Assembly (NCBI GenBank): GCA_949825045.1
Contig: OX463818.1
Span: forward strand, 30,210,906 to 30,274,905
Direction: 5' to 3'
DNA length: 64,000 nucleotides
Source of the DNA: Argyresthia goedartella
Lineage: Eukaryota > Arthropoda > Insecta > Lepidoptera > Argyresthiidae
This document shows, in pieces, positions 10,288 through 21,758 of this stretch; the stretch's first letter is position 1; each line of letters opens with the position of its first letter. A program made the translations under genes and the position numbers. The notes under the pieces are model-generated. The model searched no databases. It saw nothing but the letters and a program-made list of their open reading frames with translations, and was not told the DNA's origin.

Positions 10288-11630
10288 CTATTGTGCCCAG
10301 TAGCTTTTTGTTACCGCACTCATAGGAGCTACATCACACCATCTTGGTTTAGGTGCGCCAGCATTAATCCAATCAAAAATGGGTCTCACGTCAGGGTCCT
10401 CTTGTTGCGCTTGCTGCATGATTTCATCACTCCACTCGTCGCTAACCGTATCAGTTCTTATCATTCGAACACATTCCTTGCCTTCTTGTCTTGAGCAATG
10501 TTTACAGTCGTCCGCACAAGGTCTACGTGATAGGGCGTCAGTATTTCCATGTGATTTCCCACTACGGTGTTCGATGATGAAATCATACTCCTGCAGTTGT
10601 TCAATCCATCTCGCCACTTGTCCCTCGGGGTTTTAAAATTCTAGCAACCACTCTAAAGCAGCATGGTCAGTTCTGATACGAAACTTTTTTCCCAGCAGGT
10701 ATTTGCTGAAATGTTGTAACGTCTTGACAACTGCTAGCAATTCCCTCCGAGTTACACAGTAATTCCTCTCTGGTTTTGACAATGACTTACTGAAATATGC
10801 AATCACAACTTCGTTATCTCCTTTCTTTTGCGACAAGACACCTCCAATTCCAGTATTACTAGCATCTGTATCCACAATGAAATCCTCGTCCGGGTCTGGA
10901 TACCCCAATATTGGCGTTTCACAAAGTCTTCCTTTAAGCTCGTTGAAACTTGACTCACATTGTTCGTTCCAGTCAAATGATCGCTTTTCTTCCGTTAATT
11001 GATGCAAAGGTTTTGCTATATCCGAGAAGTTCTTCACAAAACGTCTGTAGTATGAACAAAGCCCCAAAAAGGCACGTACTGCAGTCTTGTCTTTTGGCGT
11101 CGGCCAATCCTTCACGGCGCTAATCTTCTCAGGATCTGTCTGGATGCCGTCCTTCGAAATCACGTGTCCCAAGTAATTCACTTTACGTTTGAAAAACGAG
11201 CATTTCTTCCGACTGAGTTTCAGATTTGCCCCTCGTAGTTTGCCTAGCACCTGCTCCAATTTATTCAAGTGGTCGTTGAAGTCTCTACCAACGATAATGA
11301 TGTCATCCAAATAGACCAAGCAAGTTTCTCCTAGAAGTCCAGCTAATATTTGTTCCATTAATCTCTCAAATGTGGCTGGTGCATTACACAGTCCAAATGG
11401 CATAACATTGAACTGCCAGAGTCCCTTGCCAGTAGAGAAGGCCGTTTTCTCCTTATCCTTGTCCTTTATTTCGACTTGCCAATAGCCACTTTTCAGATCC
11501 AACGTTGAAAACCATTTCATTCCGTTCAATGTGTCTAAAGTGTCGTCGATTCGTGGAAGTGGATAACTGTCCTTCTTGGTTACATCATTAAGTCGACGGT
11601 AGTCAATACAGAATCTCATGGTGCCGTCTT
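10288..11630 (-). pseudogene. Gypsy reverse transcriptase and RNase H
   Basis: RT motifs: [35 protein letters not shown] (palm Asp), [16 protein letters not shown] and [10 protein letters not shown] (catalytic YLDD). RNase H follows with [21 protein letters not shown] and [12 protein letters not shown] single TAA at 10633-10635 interrupts the frame after EWLLEF; the next codons continue in the same frame, so it is a point nonsense mutation, most simply AAA to TAA. The N-terminal joint near 11630 is a frameshift that separates VVLVKK from the palm. Confidence 0.92.
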
Positions 11631-12134
11631 CTTAACCAAAACTACGGGAGAACACCACGGGCTTGTTGAAGGTTCAATAACGCCGCTTCTTTGCATTTCC
11701 TCGATCATGCCCTCAACCTCCTTCTCCCGAGCTACTGGAACTCTCCGAGGGCGCTGTCGGATAGGCATAGTTTCCCCAGTGTCGATCTCATGCTGAACCA
11801 CTCCAGTTCTTCCAATGTCATCATCATGCGAAGAAAAGACGTTGCGATATCGTAGCAGTAAGCTACGCGCCTTAAGGAATTCCTCCTCGGTAAGGTGCTT
11901 CCTGGAGTCATTTAGTAATTTTTCAACATCCATTGAAGGCTTAACATGACCAGGTTTCACGTTTACCTCAGATTCCCGGCAGCCTTTTATCCAAGAAATT
12001 TCTTGGCATGATCCAACCAGCGTTCCTTTATTGAGGACGCATTCCGTGTCGCTTGGATTAAGGATCCTTACAAATGCTGTAGATGCCGTGGTTACCATTG
12101 TACGGGCTGTTATCCACGGTTTATCAGCATCCAA
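11616..12134 (-). pseudogene. Gypsy protease-RT linker and RT fingers
   Basis: This frame contains RQRPRRVP and [26 protein letters not shown], the fingers segment that precedes RT motif 1 in Gypsy elements. It is separated from the protease frame by a small indel near 12130 and from the palm by one near 11630, so the polyprotein cannot be read through. Confidence 0.85.
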
Positions 12135-12668
12135 CCTGAGATTGCGGCCTTGTGGAGTTCGGCAATTTCACTGGAACTAAAACCTGTGACCTTGGTTGAA
12201 GAATGGTTCTCCTGGTACAGTAAACATTTCCATTTACTCCACCTTGTATAGGAATCTCATCAACTCCAAACTTTAGAACTCCATCCTTCAAGTCGATTTT
12301 ACAGTCATGTCTCCTCATAAAATCCAATCCAATAATGCAGTCGTCGACGATGTTAGCAACGATCATTTTATGCCAGTATTTTTTTTCACCTATTTTCACA
12401 GCTAACTCTCGTTCTCCTTGGACGGAAATGTAATGGCCGGTAGCAGTTTGCAGCTGGAGATGCCTAGGTCGGACTAGATGATCTCTGGTCAGGTGTCTCA
12501 GTAGCCGAGAGCTGATCACAGTCCGAGAAGCTCCGGTGTCTATGGTAAGGAGACATGGTATTCCACAGATTTCTCCATTGACAACCAGACTATTCCCGTC
12601 GTTTGCCTGTGAGATCATAATTGGGACATTTCTACCGCCAGCCAGCACTCGTCCCATAGTCTTGGCTT
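12124..12668 (-). pseudogene. Gypsy aspartic protease
   Basis: LLTIDTGASRTVIS carries the D-T-G-A active site of retropepsins, about 40 residues into the frame, followed by the flap region and IIGLDFMRRHDC, the conserved hydrophobic-G-x-D segment. Protease cuts Gag-Pol in the particle. The frame is -1 relative to gag and joins it at the slippery heptamer 12675-12681, so it is expressed as a frameshift product rather than from its own ATG. Confidence 0.88.
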
Positions 12669-13744
12669 TTATTCGTTTCCCTGTTGGGGCTCTGACTCCA
12701 CAGAGCCTATTTTCCTCGCCATTGGAGCGGGGTCTCTGTCCCTCCTAGTCCTTTTTGGACAGCCTGACTGCAGGTGACCACGTTCTCCACAATGGTAGCA
12801 ACGTGGCCCAAATTCGCGGCGGGAATCTACTGGCTTCGTAGTCGACACTTCTCGCACCCTGAAAGGCCTGGATGAATCCTGTCGTACAGCTTCCACCTCG
12901 AGAGCGTGGGCTACTGCATCCTTTAGGCTGCCATGATGTCCCAATCGCACGGCTGCCCTCACTTCCAGATCCCGGATCCCATCGATGAAGGCCTGCACCA
13001 GCATACTGTCCATAAAGGATGCTGACGTACGTTGATAGGCCTTCCTAACCAACTTCTCGATTTCCAGGGCCCACTGTTGTAAGGACTCGTTACGTCCTTG
13101 TGTCCTGTCCTTTAACTGAGCTCGGTACACGTGCTCCAGGTGACTGTCACCGTATCGTGCCTCCAAGGCTTCTAGAAGGCGGTCGTACGTCCGGTCGTTT
13201 CCTAGAGCCTCTAGTATGGTAAGAGCCTCGTCGCGCAGCGCCAACGTCAGTGCTGTCCTGGCTTGCTCCTTACTCCAACCATTAGCCTGGGAAACAGACT
13301 CGAACTGCAGCTTATAGGCAGTCCACGATGAGCTACCGTCAAAGGGAGGCAATTTGAACCTGCCGCCTCCGGACACCGATGCGATGGACCATTAGCCACT
13401 TTGATCTCAAGTTTTTGGAGACGGCTCTCACAGGTCTCAATTTTTTTATCGACATCATGGACTCGACTCTCTAGTTTTTCATCCATATCGGCCAGTTTTT
13501 CCTGGACCTCGAACAACTCTCTCTTCCATTCGGTCGTGGACTCATGTACCTCACGAAGCATTCGTGCCTGTTCCTCCTGTTTTCGCGACTGTTCCTTTAG
13601 GAGGACGAAGATAACGTTGAGGTCTACTCCTTGTGCAGCTGGAGCAGGTGATTCCGACGTACCAGGCATCGAGTCTCCAGACCCAGACGTTTGGCTTCGC
13701 GTCGTCACTCCTTTTGGCTCGGTTTCTCGTGGCATTAACGGCAT
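12669..13744 (-). pseudogene. Gypsy gag (one frameshift)
   Basis: Gag precursor of the particle. The ATG at 13744 is the first in frame after the primer-binding site. Residues 45-115 are Glu/Lys/Arg-rich and helical (coiled-coil-like). A frame change near 13385 leads into GGGRFKLPPFDGSSSW, the capsid segment, and a CCHC zinc knuckle, CYHCGERGHLQSGC, close to the end. The stop TAA is at 12669-12671, preceded by the heptamer GGGAAAC. The gag frame opens 26 bases inside the LTR-proximal edge. Confidence 0.9.
12675..12681 (-). promoter_or_regulatory. Candidate -1 frameshift site, GGGAAAC
   Basis: On the minus strand the last gag codons read CAG GGA AAC GAA TAA, so the heptamer is G GGA AAC in the zero frame, an exact X-XXY-YYZ slippery sequence. 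A -1 slip leads into the protease frame, which is open from here on. The zero-frame stop follows one codon later. Confidence 0.75.
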
Positions 13745-13750
13745 TTTCTA

Positions 13751-13767
13751 TCCCACTTCTGACACCA
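13751..13767 (-). promoter_or_regulatory. Gypsy primer-binding site (tRNA-Leu type)
   Basis: The minus strand reads TGGTGTCAGAAGTGGGA two bases after the 5' LTR. It is complementary to the 3' end of eukaryotic tRNA-Leu species ending in CCCACTTCTGACACCA, which would prime minus-strand DNA synthesis. Confidence 0.85.
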
Positions 13768-13769
13768 AA

Positions 13770-14514
13770 TGTTACGAGCGTGGGGTTCGTATTTGATAGA
13801 AAAGCCACTGAATAAATCCACTAATTAAAACACTCACTTTATTACCCAAATTAGGCACTTACAATTTACACGAACTGTACATAAAATCCACTAAAACACA
13901 CACACACTATTTCACTAATTATGCACTCACTATTCACACGAAGAGTCTTTCTTTCCGATTATCTTTGTACTAGCACTCGATCGCAGTTAAAATGTAACTA
14001 AACTCGCGCCGGCCGTCGTCGCCTTTTATATCCCGCGGAGCCGCTCTGGACACATTGTCCACACATATCGCGAATATTCTAGTAAGGACCAGCGTGCGGG
14101 CCGAGAACATTCGAGACCATATATGTCTCTCTCTAATGGTGCACTCTCTCTGTCACTCCCTTCTCGAATGTTCCGAGTATAGCTATCTCTTTCTAGTAGT
14201 GCTATCTCTGTCACTCCTACCGGATATTTCGCCATATAACTATTTGTGCTTCAGAGGCCCATAAGGGGTCCTGAAAACGCCTGAAAACGGGTTTTCAGGT
14301 TATGGCGTCATCTGATATAGGGTGCCCTGAAACGGACTGAAAACATGTTTCAGGCGCCTGAAAACGACGGCAACTTGGGTGAAATTGCGATCTTTAGATA
14401 TGTGATAGAATAACTTCTGAAACGGCCTCAAATGACTTTTCAGCCCGCTGAAAACGCCTCTACAGCACTGAAATTGACGTTCAAAGTTTTTTGACCTAAC
14501 CTACCGGCGTAACA
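13770..14514 (-). repeat. Gypsy 5' LTR (745 bp)
   Basis: Same ends as the 3' LTR. TATAAAAG at 14023-14030 would place the promoter here; the polyadenylation signal is at 13838-13843. Lacks the 58-bp duplication seen in the other LTR and so probably shows the older state. Confidence 0.95.
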
Positions 14515-14518
14515 ATAT

Positions 14519-15900
14519 AATAGAATAAATTTTCATATCATCTGAGAAACTCAATAGATTTGATGAATTAAAACACGATTCGATATATGCCACATAAAAG
14601 ATAAACAAAAAAGGACCAAGCAGGGATCCCTGAGGGACTCCGCTTGGAACAGGGACCCAACTAGAAACGTAATTGTTGAGGATGACAGCCTGGGATCTAT
14701 TATCGATATAAGATGAAAACCACCTCAGCAGATCACCATGTATTCCCGTTCCAATAAGCTTATTTATCAATGTATTATGATCTATTCTATCAAACGCCTT
14801 ACAATAATCTGTATATATAACATCGACTTGCTGACCATTATCCATTGCTTCAGTGATGTAATCATTCAGGAGTATGAGGTTTGACACTGTGGATTTTCCT
14901 CTCAAGAATCCATGTTGAAATGGGCTAAATGTATTTTTAAGACACCGTACACTTGGTTATAAACTATTCTTTCGAAAACTTTGGCAATAATGCATAGTTT
15001 GGATATAGGTCTATAATTGCTTATTTCCGTTTTAGAATCCTTCTTATGGACTGGGGTTGTAAAAGCAGATTTCCATAGGCTAGGAACAATATTACATGAA
15101 AGTGATTTACTAAATAAGGCAGCCATTGGATAGGCGATAGTTGAAGAACTTTTTAGAAGGAATTTCGACGAGATATTATCAAGACCGGGTGCTTTTGATG
15201 TATCTAGTTTATTCAGCAAAATCTTAACTTCTATAGGGTTAACCTCAATATTGCCTAAATCAGTAGTTATATTATTAGGAGATGAATGACCAATGGCAGT
15301 AGTATTATGTGACGGAGATGAATTAAAACCTTTCGTAGGGTTAAGGAAAGTAGACTGAAAAAATGAGGAGAATGCATTACAAATTGTCTCCCCACTAGAA
15401 AAAGAAGTATTATTATATGTCATCGAGCTTGGGATAGATAGAGATTGAGATCAATTTTTTACGAAACTCCAGATATGCGAAGGATTTTTTATTATTGCAT
15501 CCTCAGTCGACTGAATATAATTTTAATAACAACTCGATTCCAAGCGATTAACTCTGTCACGCAAAAGCATATAGGTTAGTTCATCTGATCTATTACCATA
15601 TTTTTTGAATTTTACTAAAAACTTATACTTTTCCTTAATAGCTTTTTTTAAAGCTGTATTATACCATATAGGATACGAATAGTTACGGGTGCCTTTTATT
15701 GGTATTACTATGTAGATCATATATAAATTTATTAAATAAAGTAACGCCCTCATCAATTGAACAGGATAGAAACTTGGCATTCCAATCGACACTACTAATT
15801 GCATTATTTATTGATTCAAAATCGCCCTTGTTAAATACATAGCAAGTACGCGGCGCGTAGTCTCATGATGGGGTTTCGAATGATTTAGCATTTAACAATA
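14519..15900 (-). pseudogene. LINE-3 reverse transcriptase, N-terminal part
   Basis: Minus-strand RT of a Jockey-group LINE. Motifs: LDTSKAPGLDNISSKFL, SAFTTPVHKKDSKTEISNYRPIS, VIYTDYCKAFDRIDHNTL (palm A Asp), VPSGVPQGSLLGPFLF (motif B) and SFSDDMKIYS (motif C, FSDD in place of FADD). A frameshift near 14905 joins two pieces, and stops occur near 15425 and 15520. The Gypsy element interrupts the gene three codons after the catalytic pair. Confidence 0.88.
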
Positions 15901-16626
15901 GAACAGGATGATGCAAATCAATTTTTGGTGTTAGAGGGTCAACACACTTAGATACCGTTATCAATTGATTAGAATAAACTAGATCAAGAATTCTATCAGA
16001 CGCGTTGGTTATTCCGTTATACTGATCGAAACCCAAGGCACTCATTTCATCAGTTAGCAAAAATTCGTCCGTACTACAATATTTGACGGGTAAAATCTCG
16101 AATGATCGGTAGGTGTGGTAGCCTAAACAATGCCGCTCAGATTAAAGTCCCCAACAATAAGGAACGCATCGGACGGGTTATTTGAAACAGCGTTGTTCAG
16201 ATTAGTAAGAAAATTAGATAATTGAGAACTAAATGACAAGCCATTCTGTGCACACAAATATATCACGCACAGGTACAAGTCAATCCACTTACGTGTAAGA
16301 GCTTGTTTTATACGTAGGCATAACCAGAGGTCTTCTGCCGTGGAGTTGAAATGGGGCAACAATTTAACTTGCAAGTGCATACGCGTAGCTATCAGGACAC
16401 CACCGCCCATTACTTGATCATTTGAGCAGTAGTCGCGGTCTCTACGCCAAACTAGGTACCGATCATCCAAGAACTCCGAGTTAGATATACTATCCAATAA
16501 CCATGTCTCAGTTAAGATTATTACATCATATGCACTGAAACACGCATTACGATAAACCTCCTCAGTTTTCGTTCGTAGTCCACGTACGTTCTGATAATAA
16601 ATACTTAAGCCATTAAACGAAATCAT
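15863..16626 (-). pseudogene. LINE-3 ORF2 endonuclease
   Basis: The minus-strand ATG at 16626 begins MISFNGLSIYYQNVRGLRTK, the usual start of Jockey-group ORF2, with YDVIILTETWL (catalytic Glu), GGGVLIATR and FLIVGDFNLSG (catalytic Asp). After a break near 16123 the second half reads NASDRILDLVYSN and DLHHPVLL, the region of the last catalytic His. The endonuclease nicks target DNA for insertion. Catalytic residues are mostly kept, with one frame break. Confidence 0.85.
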
Positions 16627-16987
16627 TGCAAACTAAAACAAACAAAGCAACACAATAAGCAGCGGAATGAAAAGCCAGAATAATAAACAATTTTGGTAAA
16701 AACACAATAGAAAATAGATATAGTGAGCGCGGGTAGGTTTTCAGATCCACAGTGAAATCGCCAAGCGTGCGAAGTAAATAGATAGTATGCGGAATTAATG
16801 TGAGCAAATGAGATGGACGCCTCATTCAGCGAGGACAACATGATACGATAGTAACAAGCTGTTGGCACAACAATTAACAAAGTGACGAAACTACAGTAAT
16901 TATATTTACATATAAGTCATTCTTATATATTTATATATATATAGTTAATAACGTTGTTTATAATAGGGCAGTGAGGTGACCAACATA
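16627..16987 (-). other. LINE-3 spacer between ORF1 and ORF2
   Basis: About 360 AT-rich bases without a supported gene. Short minus-strand frames here have no family pattern. A TATATATA run lies at 16928-16942. Inter-ORF spacers of this length occur in some Jockey-group elements. Confidence 0.5.
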
Positions 16988-17490
16988 TTAAGCAATTTTG
17001 TTTAAATCATTTTCACGTCTGATTACGATCACTTTTGAAGAGTCGTCGCGGCGCACGTGTATTTTACCGTGCTTTATCCACACAAATTTGAAACTCTTCT
17101 CCCGAGCAGTGGTCTTCGTTAAAGTGAGTAGTTTTTTCTGGTCCATACTCAAGTGGTCATTAATGTACACTCTGCCAGTAGCTCCATGGAACCCGATATC
17201 CGCGGCCACCAACTTTTCAGCACGTGCTGCCGCGATGAAATCTTCCTTAATATATCTGTTTAAAAAACCGACTATTATCAGTTTCTCTTTAGTATTGTGC
17301 ATAGGAACCCTAGATATATAATTAATCTGGGACTTAGGCACAGCGTAACCAATTTTGCTGCTGACCTTCTCAACGATTGAAAAGAGGTTTTCATCCTTCT
17401 TGATAGGTACTCCCTTTAATTCAATATTGTTCAGCCGCGATCTTTGTTCCTGGGCAGATAATTCGAGCTTTGTGTTGGTTAATTCGGATT
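16988..17490 (-). pseudogene. LINE-3 ORF1 protein, C-terminal part
   Basis: The minus-strand frame is open through 17490 (no start inside) and ends at 16988. It includes LNNIELKGVP, PKSQINYISRVP and FVWIKHGKIHVRRDDSSKV, the C-terminal pattern shared by ORF1 proteins of many lepidopteran LINEs and by the baculovirus FP-type nucleic-acid-binding domain. The N-terminal part is missing because BEL-2 begins at 17491. No stop lies inside this fragment. Confidence 0.75.
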
Positions 17491-18541
17491 ACACTGATTA
17501 CGTGCCGACTCAGCAACTGGATGTTGCCACTATCCAGATACCCTCCAATCTGTGTATAGCTGATCCAAACTTTCATTCACCTGCATCAATTGATTTGATT
17601 TTACGTGCTGATGTCTTCTGGGACCTATAAGGATCACAACACATAAAACTAGGTAACGGTATACCGGCCTGCAGGAAACTAGGCTAGGCTGGATAGTATC
17701 GGGGCGTTTATTAAAAAATGCGAGTAATGCGGGATATACTCCGATTAAATGTTACTTCGTCAAAACGACTGGCATTCAAGACCAACTTACACGGTTTTGG
17801 CAGCTTAAAGAAGCGTGCCTTCAAATGTAAAAAAAACTCCAGAAGAGAAATCATGCGAAGAACATTTTATGAAAATACAACGCGACAAGAAGATGGCCGT
17901 TGCTGTGTTCGAATACCTTTAAAGGGGAACCCTAATTTACTTGGTCAATCATTTAGAAAAGCCGAACATTCGCTGGTGTCCCTAGAACGCAGACTTAAAT
18001 TACAGCCAAAACTTAATGATATGGACCACGAGTTCATGGCTGAGTACGAGCCTTACGGCACATGCCACCAAGCACCTACAACCCTGACTCTCACGATTAT
18101 TACATACCGCATCACGGTGTTCTACGAGAAAGTAGTTCTACCACAAAATTAAGAGTAGTGTTCAACGCCAGTAGCGCCACCACGTCAAGGGTGTCATCAA
18201 AGGGCATTCAAATGGTGGGTCCAACTGTGCAAGAAAACTTGATTTCTTTAGTTTTAAGTTCCAGAGTTTATTCATACGTTCTGTCAGCAGAAGTCGAGAA
18301 AATGTATAGTTGCGAATGGTAAACAAAAGTGCTATTACTTTTGTTAGATAAGATATCTTCAAAAAAAAACAGTGGCGAAAAAACCCCAACGATGAAAATC
18401 CGACTGTTTATTAATTAAATACGATGAGTACGGCCAGCGCACCATTTCTTGCTACGAGATGTTTAAAACAAATAGGTGTCGAGTGCAGTGATGAAAAGAT
18501 GTCTGACGTCATCATGAATGATTTTTACGTGGACTAATGAC
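17491..18541 (+). pseudogene. BEL-2 protease end and reverse transcriptase
   Basis: IPSNLCIADPNFHSPASIDL and the following ILRADVFWDL are the conserved segments after the BEL protease. RT follows with RIPLKGNP, LVSLERRL, DYYIPHHGVLRESSSTTKL, VVFNAS and YVLSAEVEKMY (palm). A later piece reads SAPFLATRCLKQIG and ends FYVD followed directly by TAA near 18536, so the second Asp of the YVDD box has become a stop. Several frames are needed to read the domain. Confidence 0.8.
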
Positions 18542-18599
18542 CACCAATTAGCATCAGATATGTTATCAACAAATGTCAATTTGGATACTAATAGAGCTG

Positions 18600-19512
18600 C
18601 GAAAAAAAGCAAAATTTTAGGTCTTGCATGGGAAACAAATACAGACAATTTTCAGTTCCCAGTTTATCAGCAATAAAAGTACAAAGCGTTATATACTTTC
18701 TACGACATCCCAAATATTATACCCTCTCAGTTTATCAGCAACTTGCGTCATCAACATGAAAATGTTTTTACAAAAGCTGTGGCTGGAAAAACTTCAGTGG
18801 GATCAACAGATTCCACCAGCAATAAGCAAAGAATGGGTTGACATCGTAACGAGTTTGGCAACCCTAAATTATTTAAATGCACCTATAATGGTAAAGTGTA
18901 ATGGTTATCGTAGGTTTGACTTACACATATTTGCTGATGCCTCTGAATGAGCGTACGGGGCCTGTGCATATGTTCGCACATTTAATGAGAGCGACAAAGT
19001 TTTGGTACGACTACTATTTGCTAAAAGTCTCCATTAAAACCGTCGACGATACCTAGGCCCAAACTATGTGCTGCACTCGTTGCCGCTCGTATCTATGAAA
19101 TGATAACAATTCACTTTGTGGTATAGTGATCGTTCAAGTTACTTTCTGAAAGAGCAGGGGAGCACCCTATTAAACTTCAGCCATTTGTTTGCAACCGTGT
19201 AGCAGAAATCTTAGAGAAGAATGGCAGTCACAATTGGAGACATGTACCTACTTATAGTAATCCTGCTGATCTCATTTCTCGCGGGGTAGAAATGCAATTG
19301 ATCACTTCTATCAAACTGTGGTGGACAGGTCCGTCATTTTTTATTCAAAATTAATCAGAATGGCCTGCTATCTCTAAAAATAGTTGCACGCTACCTGAGT
19401 TGAAATCTGAAGGATCACTTTATGTGAATAATTCGCAAACACTTCAGACAAATGTCGTTATAGATTTCAACCGCTTCTCAAACTATACGATATGAATTTG
19501 CGCAGTAGCCTA
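18600..19512 (+). pseudogene. BEL-2 RT/RNase H connection and RNase H
   Basis: Pieces in three frames: LWLEKLQWDQQIP, then DLHIFADASE (first RNase H acid, FADAS) followed by a stop, and later NWRHVPTYSNPADLISRG with LWWTGPSFF, the C-terminal RNase H signature of BEL elements (H-V-P-x-x-x-N-P-A-D). It is cut by the mariner-derived element after 19512. Confidence 0.78.
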
Positions 19513-19514
19513 TA

Positions 19515-19850
19515 CAGGGTGTCTCATTGAAATCGGTCTAATCGGTCGAAACTTTATAGTTTTATGTTTTATGTCTTATGACATACGAAGATCTGTTCTT
19601 AGGAACCATGACATCGATTTTAATAAGAAGAAAAACTGCATTCATACATTTGAAAAAAAACCTGTACTCAGCTCGGGAATCGAACCCGGTTGTTTTGAAA
19701 AAAAAAACTTAGTCTATTTCTATTTAGATATACGATTGTGTAGGTCTTAAGCAGTAAATGGCTCTATGAAACATGATGTCTAAAATGAATAAAATGCATT
19801 GTTTTCACATACTTTAATTTATTTTATTAGGTGTTCGAAGTGACCACCGT
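19515..19850 (-). repeat. Left arm of mariner-derived inverted repeat
   Basis: 336 bp. It contains the minus-strand C-terminal codons CNGGHFEHLIK and stop, a 3' UTR-like stretch, a tRNA T-arm-like block (GGTTCGATTCCC, minus strand, about 19676-19692) and the outer CAGGGTGTCTCATT end. Confidence 0.8.
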
Positions 19851-20222
19851 TACAATATTCAACAAGTTCAGGGGGCCGATCGCGCTATTTTGTATAGTCA
19901 ACGAACGTCAAAGGTATGGTTCTGGTTCAGTTCCAGTTGTAATTCAACTTTGGTTCGGTTCAATGAAATTCGGTATCGCGCTAAAGTTTTAGTGGAGACC
20001 GAAGCTGAACCTTATCCGAACCATTGTCGTAATCAAAACATTAGAGATGTAGCATCGATTGTGTATAATCGACCGTCGATTTCGCCTTTTTGTTGTTAAC
20101 TACTCTATTTTTGACCACACTTGGGTGGGAATTCGTGGAATTTGATGTGTTTACTAGGTGAATGAAAAATTACAGATAAAAGATTCAAGTGGATAGAAAT
20201 GTAGCTTTATAAATAAGTGTAT

Positions 20223-20755
20223 TCCAGCCTCCCTCTGAGGGCGAAGCTCGAGATCAACAAGCCCTACGCGAGATCCCGCCTCCCCTACGCGACCCCAGCA
20301 TGGTACGCCCTGTGCTCGGAGACGAACAAACAAATTCCGAGCCCAAGAGAACCTCTCTCTGCGTACCATCATCGGCGCCCCCCGCTACGTCAGGAACGCG
20401 ACAATCCAGAGGGACCTGAGATGGGAAACCGTGGACCAGTTTGTCCAGAGGCTGGCGAAGGGCATGTTCGCGCGTGCGGATTCGTCATAACACCCGCACA
20501 TCGCCGAACTGGCGCCGCACCACGCGCGCCAGCCCGACCGCCGTCGCCTGCCACGCGACCTGGTTGCCTAGCCGGCGATCACCCACTGCATACCAGCGCC
20601 ACATGAAGACCACCGCCCGCAAGGGCCATCCCATGACCTGGGTTGGAGTGGACCCACCAGGTGTGGACAGAGGCGATTCTTCGACCTGACCCGTGGGGGG
20701 AGTGCGCAGACATCCTCAACCCCTTTAGAGCAGTTAGGACTGCAAAGGAATGAAT
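20223..20755 (+). pseudogene. Jockey-clade LINE, 5'-truncated C-terminal fragment
   Basis: GC-rich plus-strand block with the Jockey C-terminal signature: TPAWYALCSETNK, LRTIIGAPRYVRNATIQRDL, WETVDQFVQRLA and then LPRDLVA before the end. At least one stop and frame changes are present. It starts abruptly inside the RT thumb, as expected for a 5'-truncated insertion; the end is near 20755. No target duplication is clear. High GC contrasts sharply with the surrounding AT-rich DNA. Confidence 0.85.
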
Positions 20756-20867
20756 CAAGGTATGTAGTTTTCTTTATCTTAAACTTTTTCCCTATCAGAA
20801 TATAATGCTTTTGTAAGAAGGTGTACAAAGTTTAGATAAATAAGAATAACAATGTTAATTGTTTTCA

Positions 20868-21051
20868 TATCCTAAAGGAAAATGTACAGCAAATTGTTTT
20901 ATTAATATTCCAGCCAGCATAAGCATGTTGGACGTATCAAGGCTGATGGGATTGAAAGTTGAACATCTTAGGGCAAAGGCTGCACAGACTTCCCAGGCTG
21001 CTCTGCAAAATGCTCAGACCCCTATAGTATTAATACTATAGCAGTCCTTCA
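20868..21051 (+). pseudogene. Exon-like fragment, possible second Harbinger gene
   Basis: An open plus-strand stretch reads through PASISMLDVSRLMGLKVEHL and an Ala/Gln-rich helix before stopping at 21039-21041. A possible acceptor (TTCATATCCTAAAG) precedes it, and another acceptor-like TTATTTTTTCAG precedes 21367, where a short frame runs into the Mag-type insertion. Harbinger elements often encode an accessory Myb/SANT protein on the opposite strand from the transposase, and the position fits, but I do not recognise the domain. Confidence 0.3.
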
Positions 21052-21414
21052 AATGAATTTGTGAAATAATAGATTGACGAAGCAGGTAATTCTATACTTT
21101 ACTATCAGTTTGGGTAGGATATAGTTATGTAGGAAATATGCCCTGAATCGTTACTTAATATAAATTTTAATTTTAAAAGTGCCCTTAGTATAATTTTAAT
21201 GACATTTTCCCCACGAGTTTTCTAACCCATGTTTACTTTTCCTGTAAATATGCTGTAGAAAATATTAGCTATAATTTATTAATTCATGCAATCATGTAAG
21301 TATAGTATACTTATATAGTTTTATGTAAAATATTTCTACTAACTTGTACATTATTTATTTTTTCAGTGTTGTACCCAACAAAGAGAAGATGTGTGAAAAA
21401 TATTTAATTATTAT

Positions 21415-21500
21415 TGAAGAGTTTCGTTGTTATTCAAAGGCCGGTAAATTCAAGACTAATTTTATTAGCAAAATGTGCAACTACCTTACAATACACTACA
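21415..21500 (-). repeat. Mag-type 3' LTR (86 bp)
   Basis: TGAAGAG...CACTACA on the plus strand, differing from the other LTR only at 21420. The minus strand just before it (21501-21515) reads AAGGAGGGAAAAT, a polypurine tract. Confidence 0.9.
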
Positions 21501-21758
21501 ATTTTCCCTCCTTAAAAATATATATATTTTACATATATTTACCAATATAAAATATAATTACTTAAGTATAATTTTTCTAACTTCACTTCTCCCTCTCACA
21601 TTTCTGTTTTCTTATTAACCTAATTACACAAAATATTTATATGTTTATTTTCTGTTTTCTTATTGACTTATTTACTAGATTCATGCTTAACTAATACATA
21701 TCTAACATGACATAAATATTGTTCTACTTTTATGCATATGGATTAGCAAGATATCTCG

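Larger units (their letters stand above)
8294..14518 (-). mobile_element. Gypsy element (Ty3/Gypsy LTR retrotransposon), nearly complete
   Basis: LTRs at 8298-9100 and 13770-14514 bound an internal region with gag, protease, RT, RNase H and integrase on the minus strand. The target-site duplication is ATAT (8294-8297 and 14515-14518), inside the RT gene of LINE-3, which reads on across the insertion. A primer-binding site lies beside the right LTR and a purine tract beside the left one. LTRs differ by about eight substitutions plus a 58-bp tandem duplication, so insertion is fairly recent, but gag and pol carry frameshifts near 13385, 12130 and 11630 and stops at 10633 and near 10282. Confidence 0.95.

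Noticed and set aside
20217..20689. Long plus-strand frames in the GC-rich Jockey fragment
   Set aside because: They are shifted frames of a decayed Jockey C-terminus; only scattered segments in the correct frames match the family.
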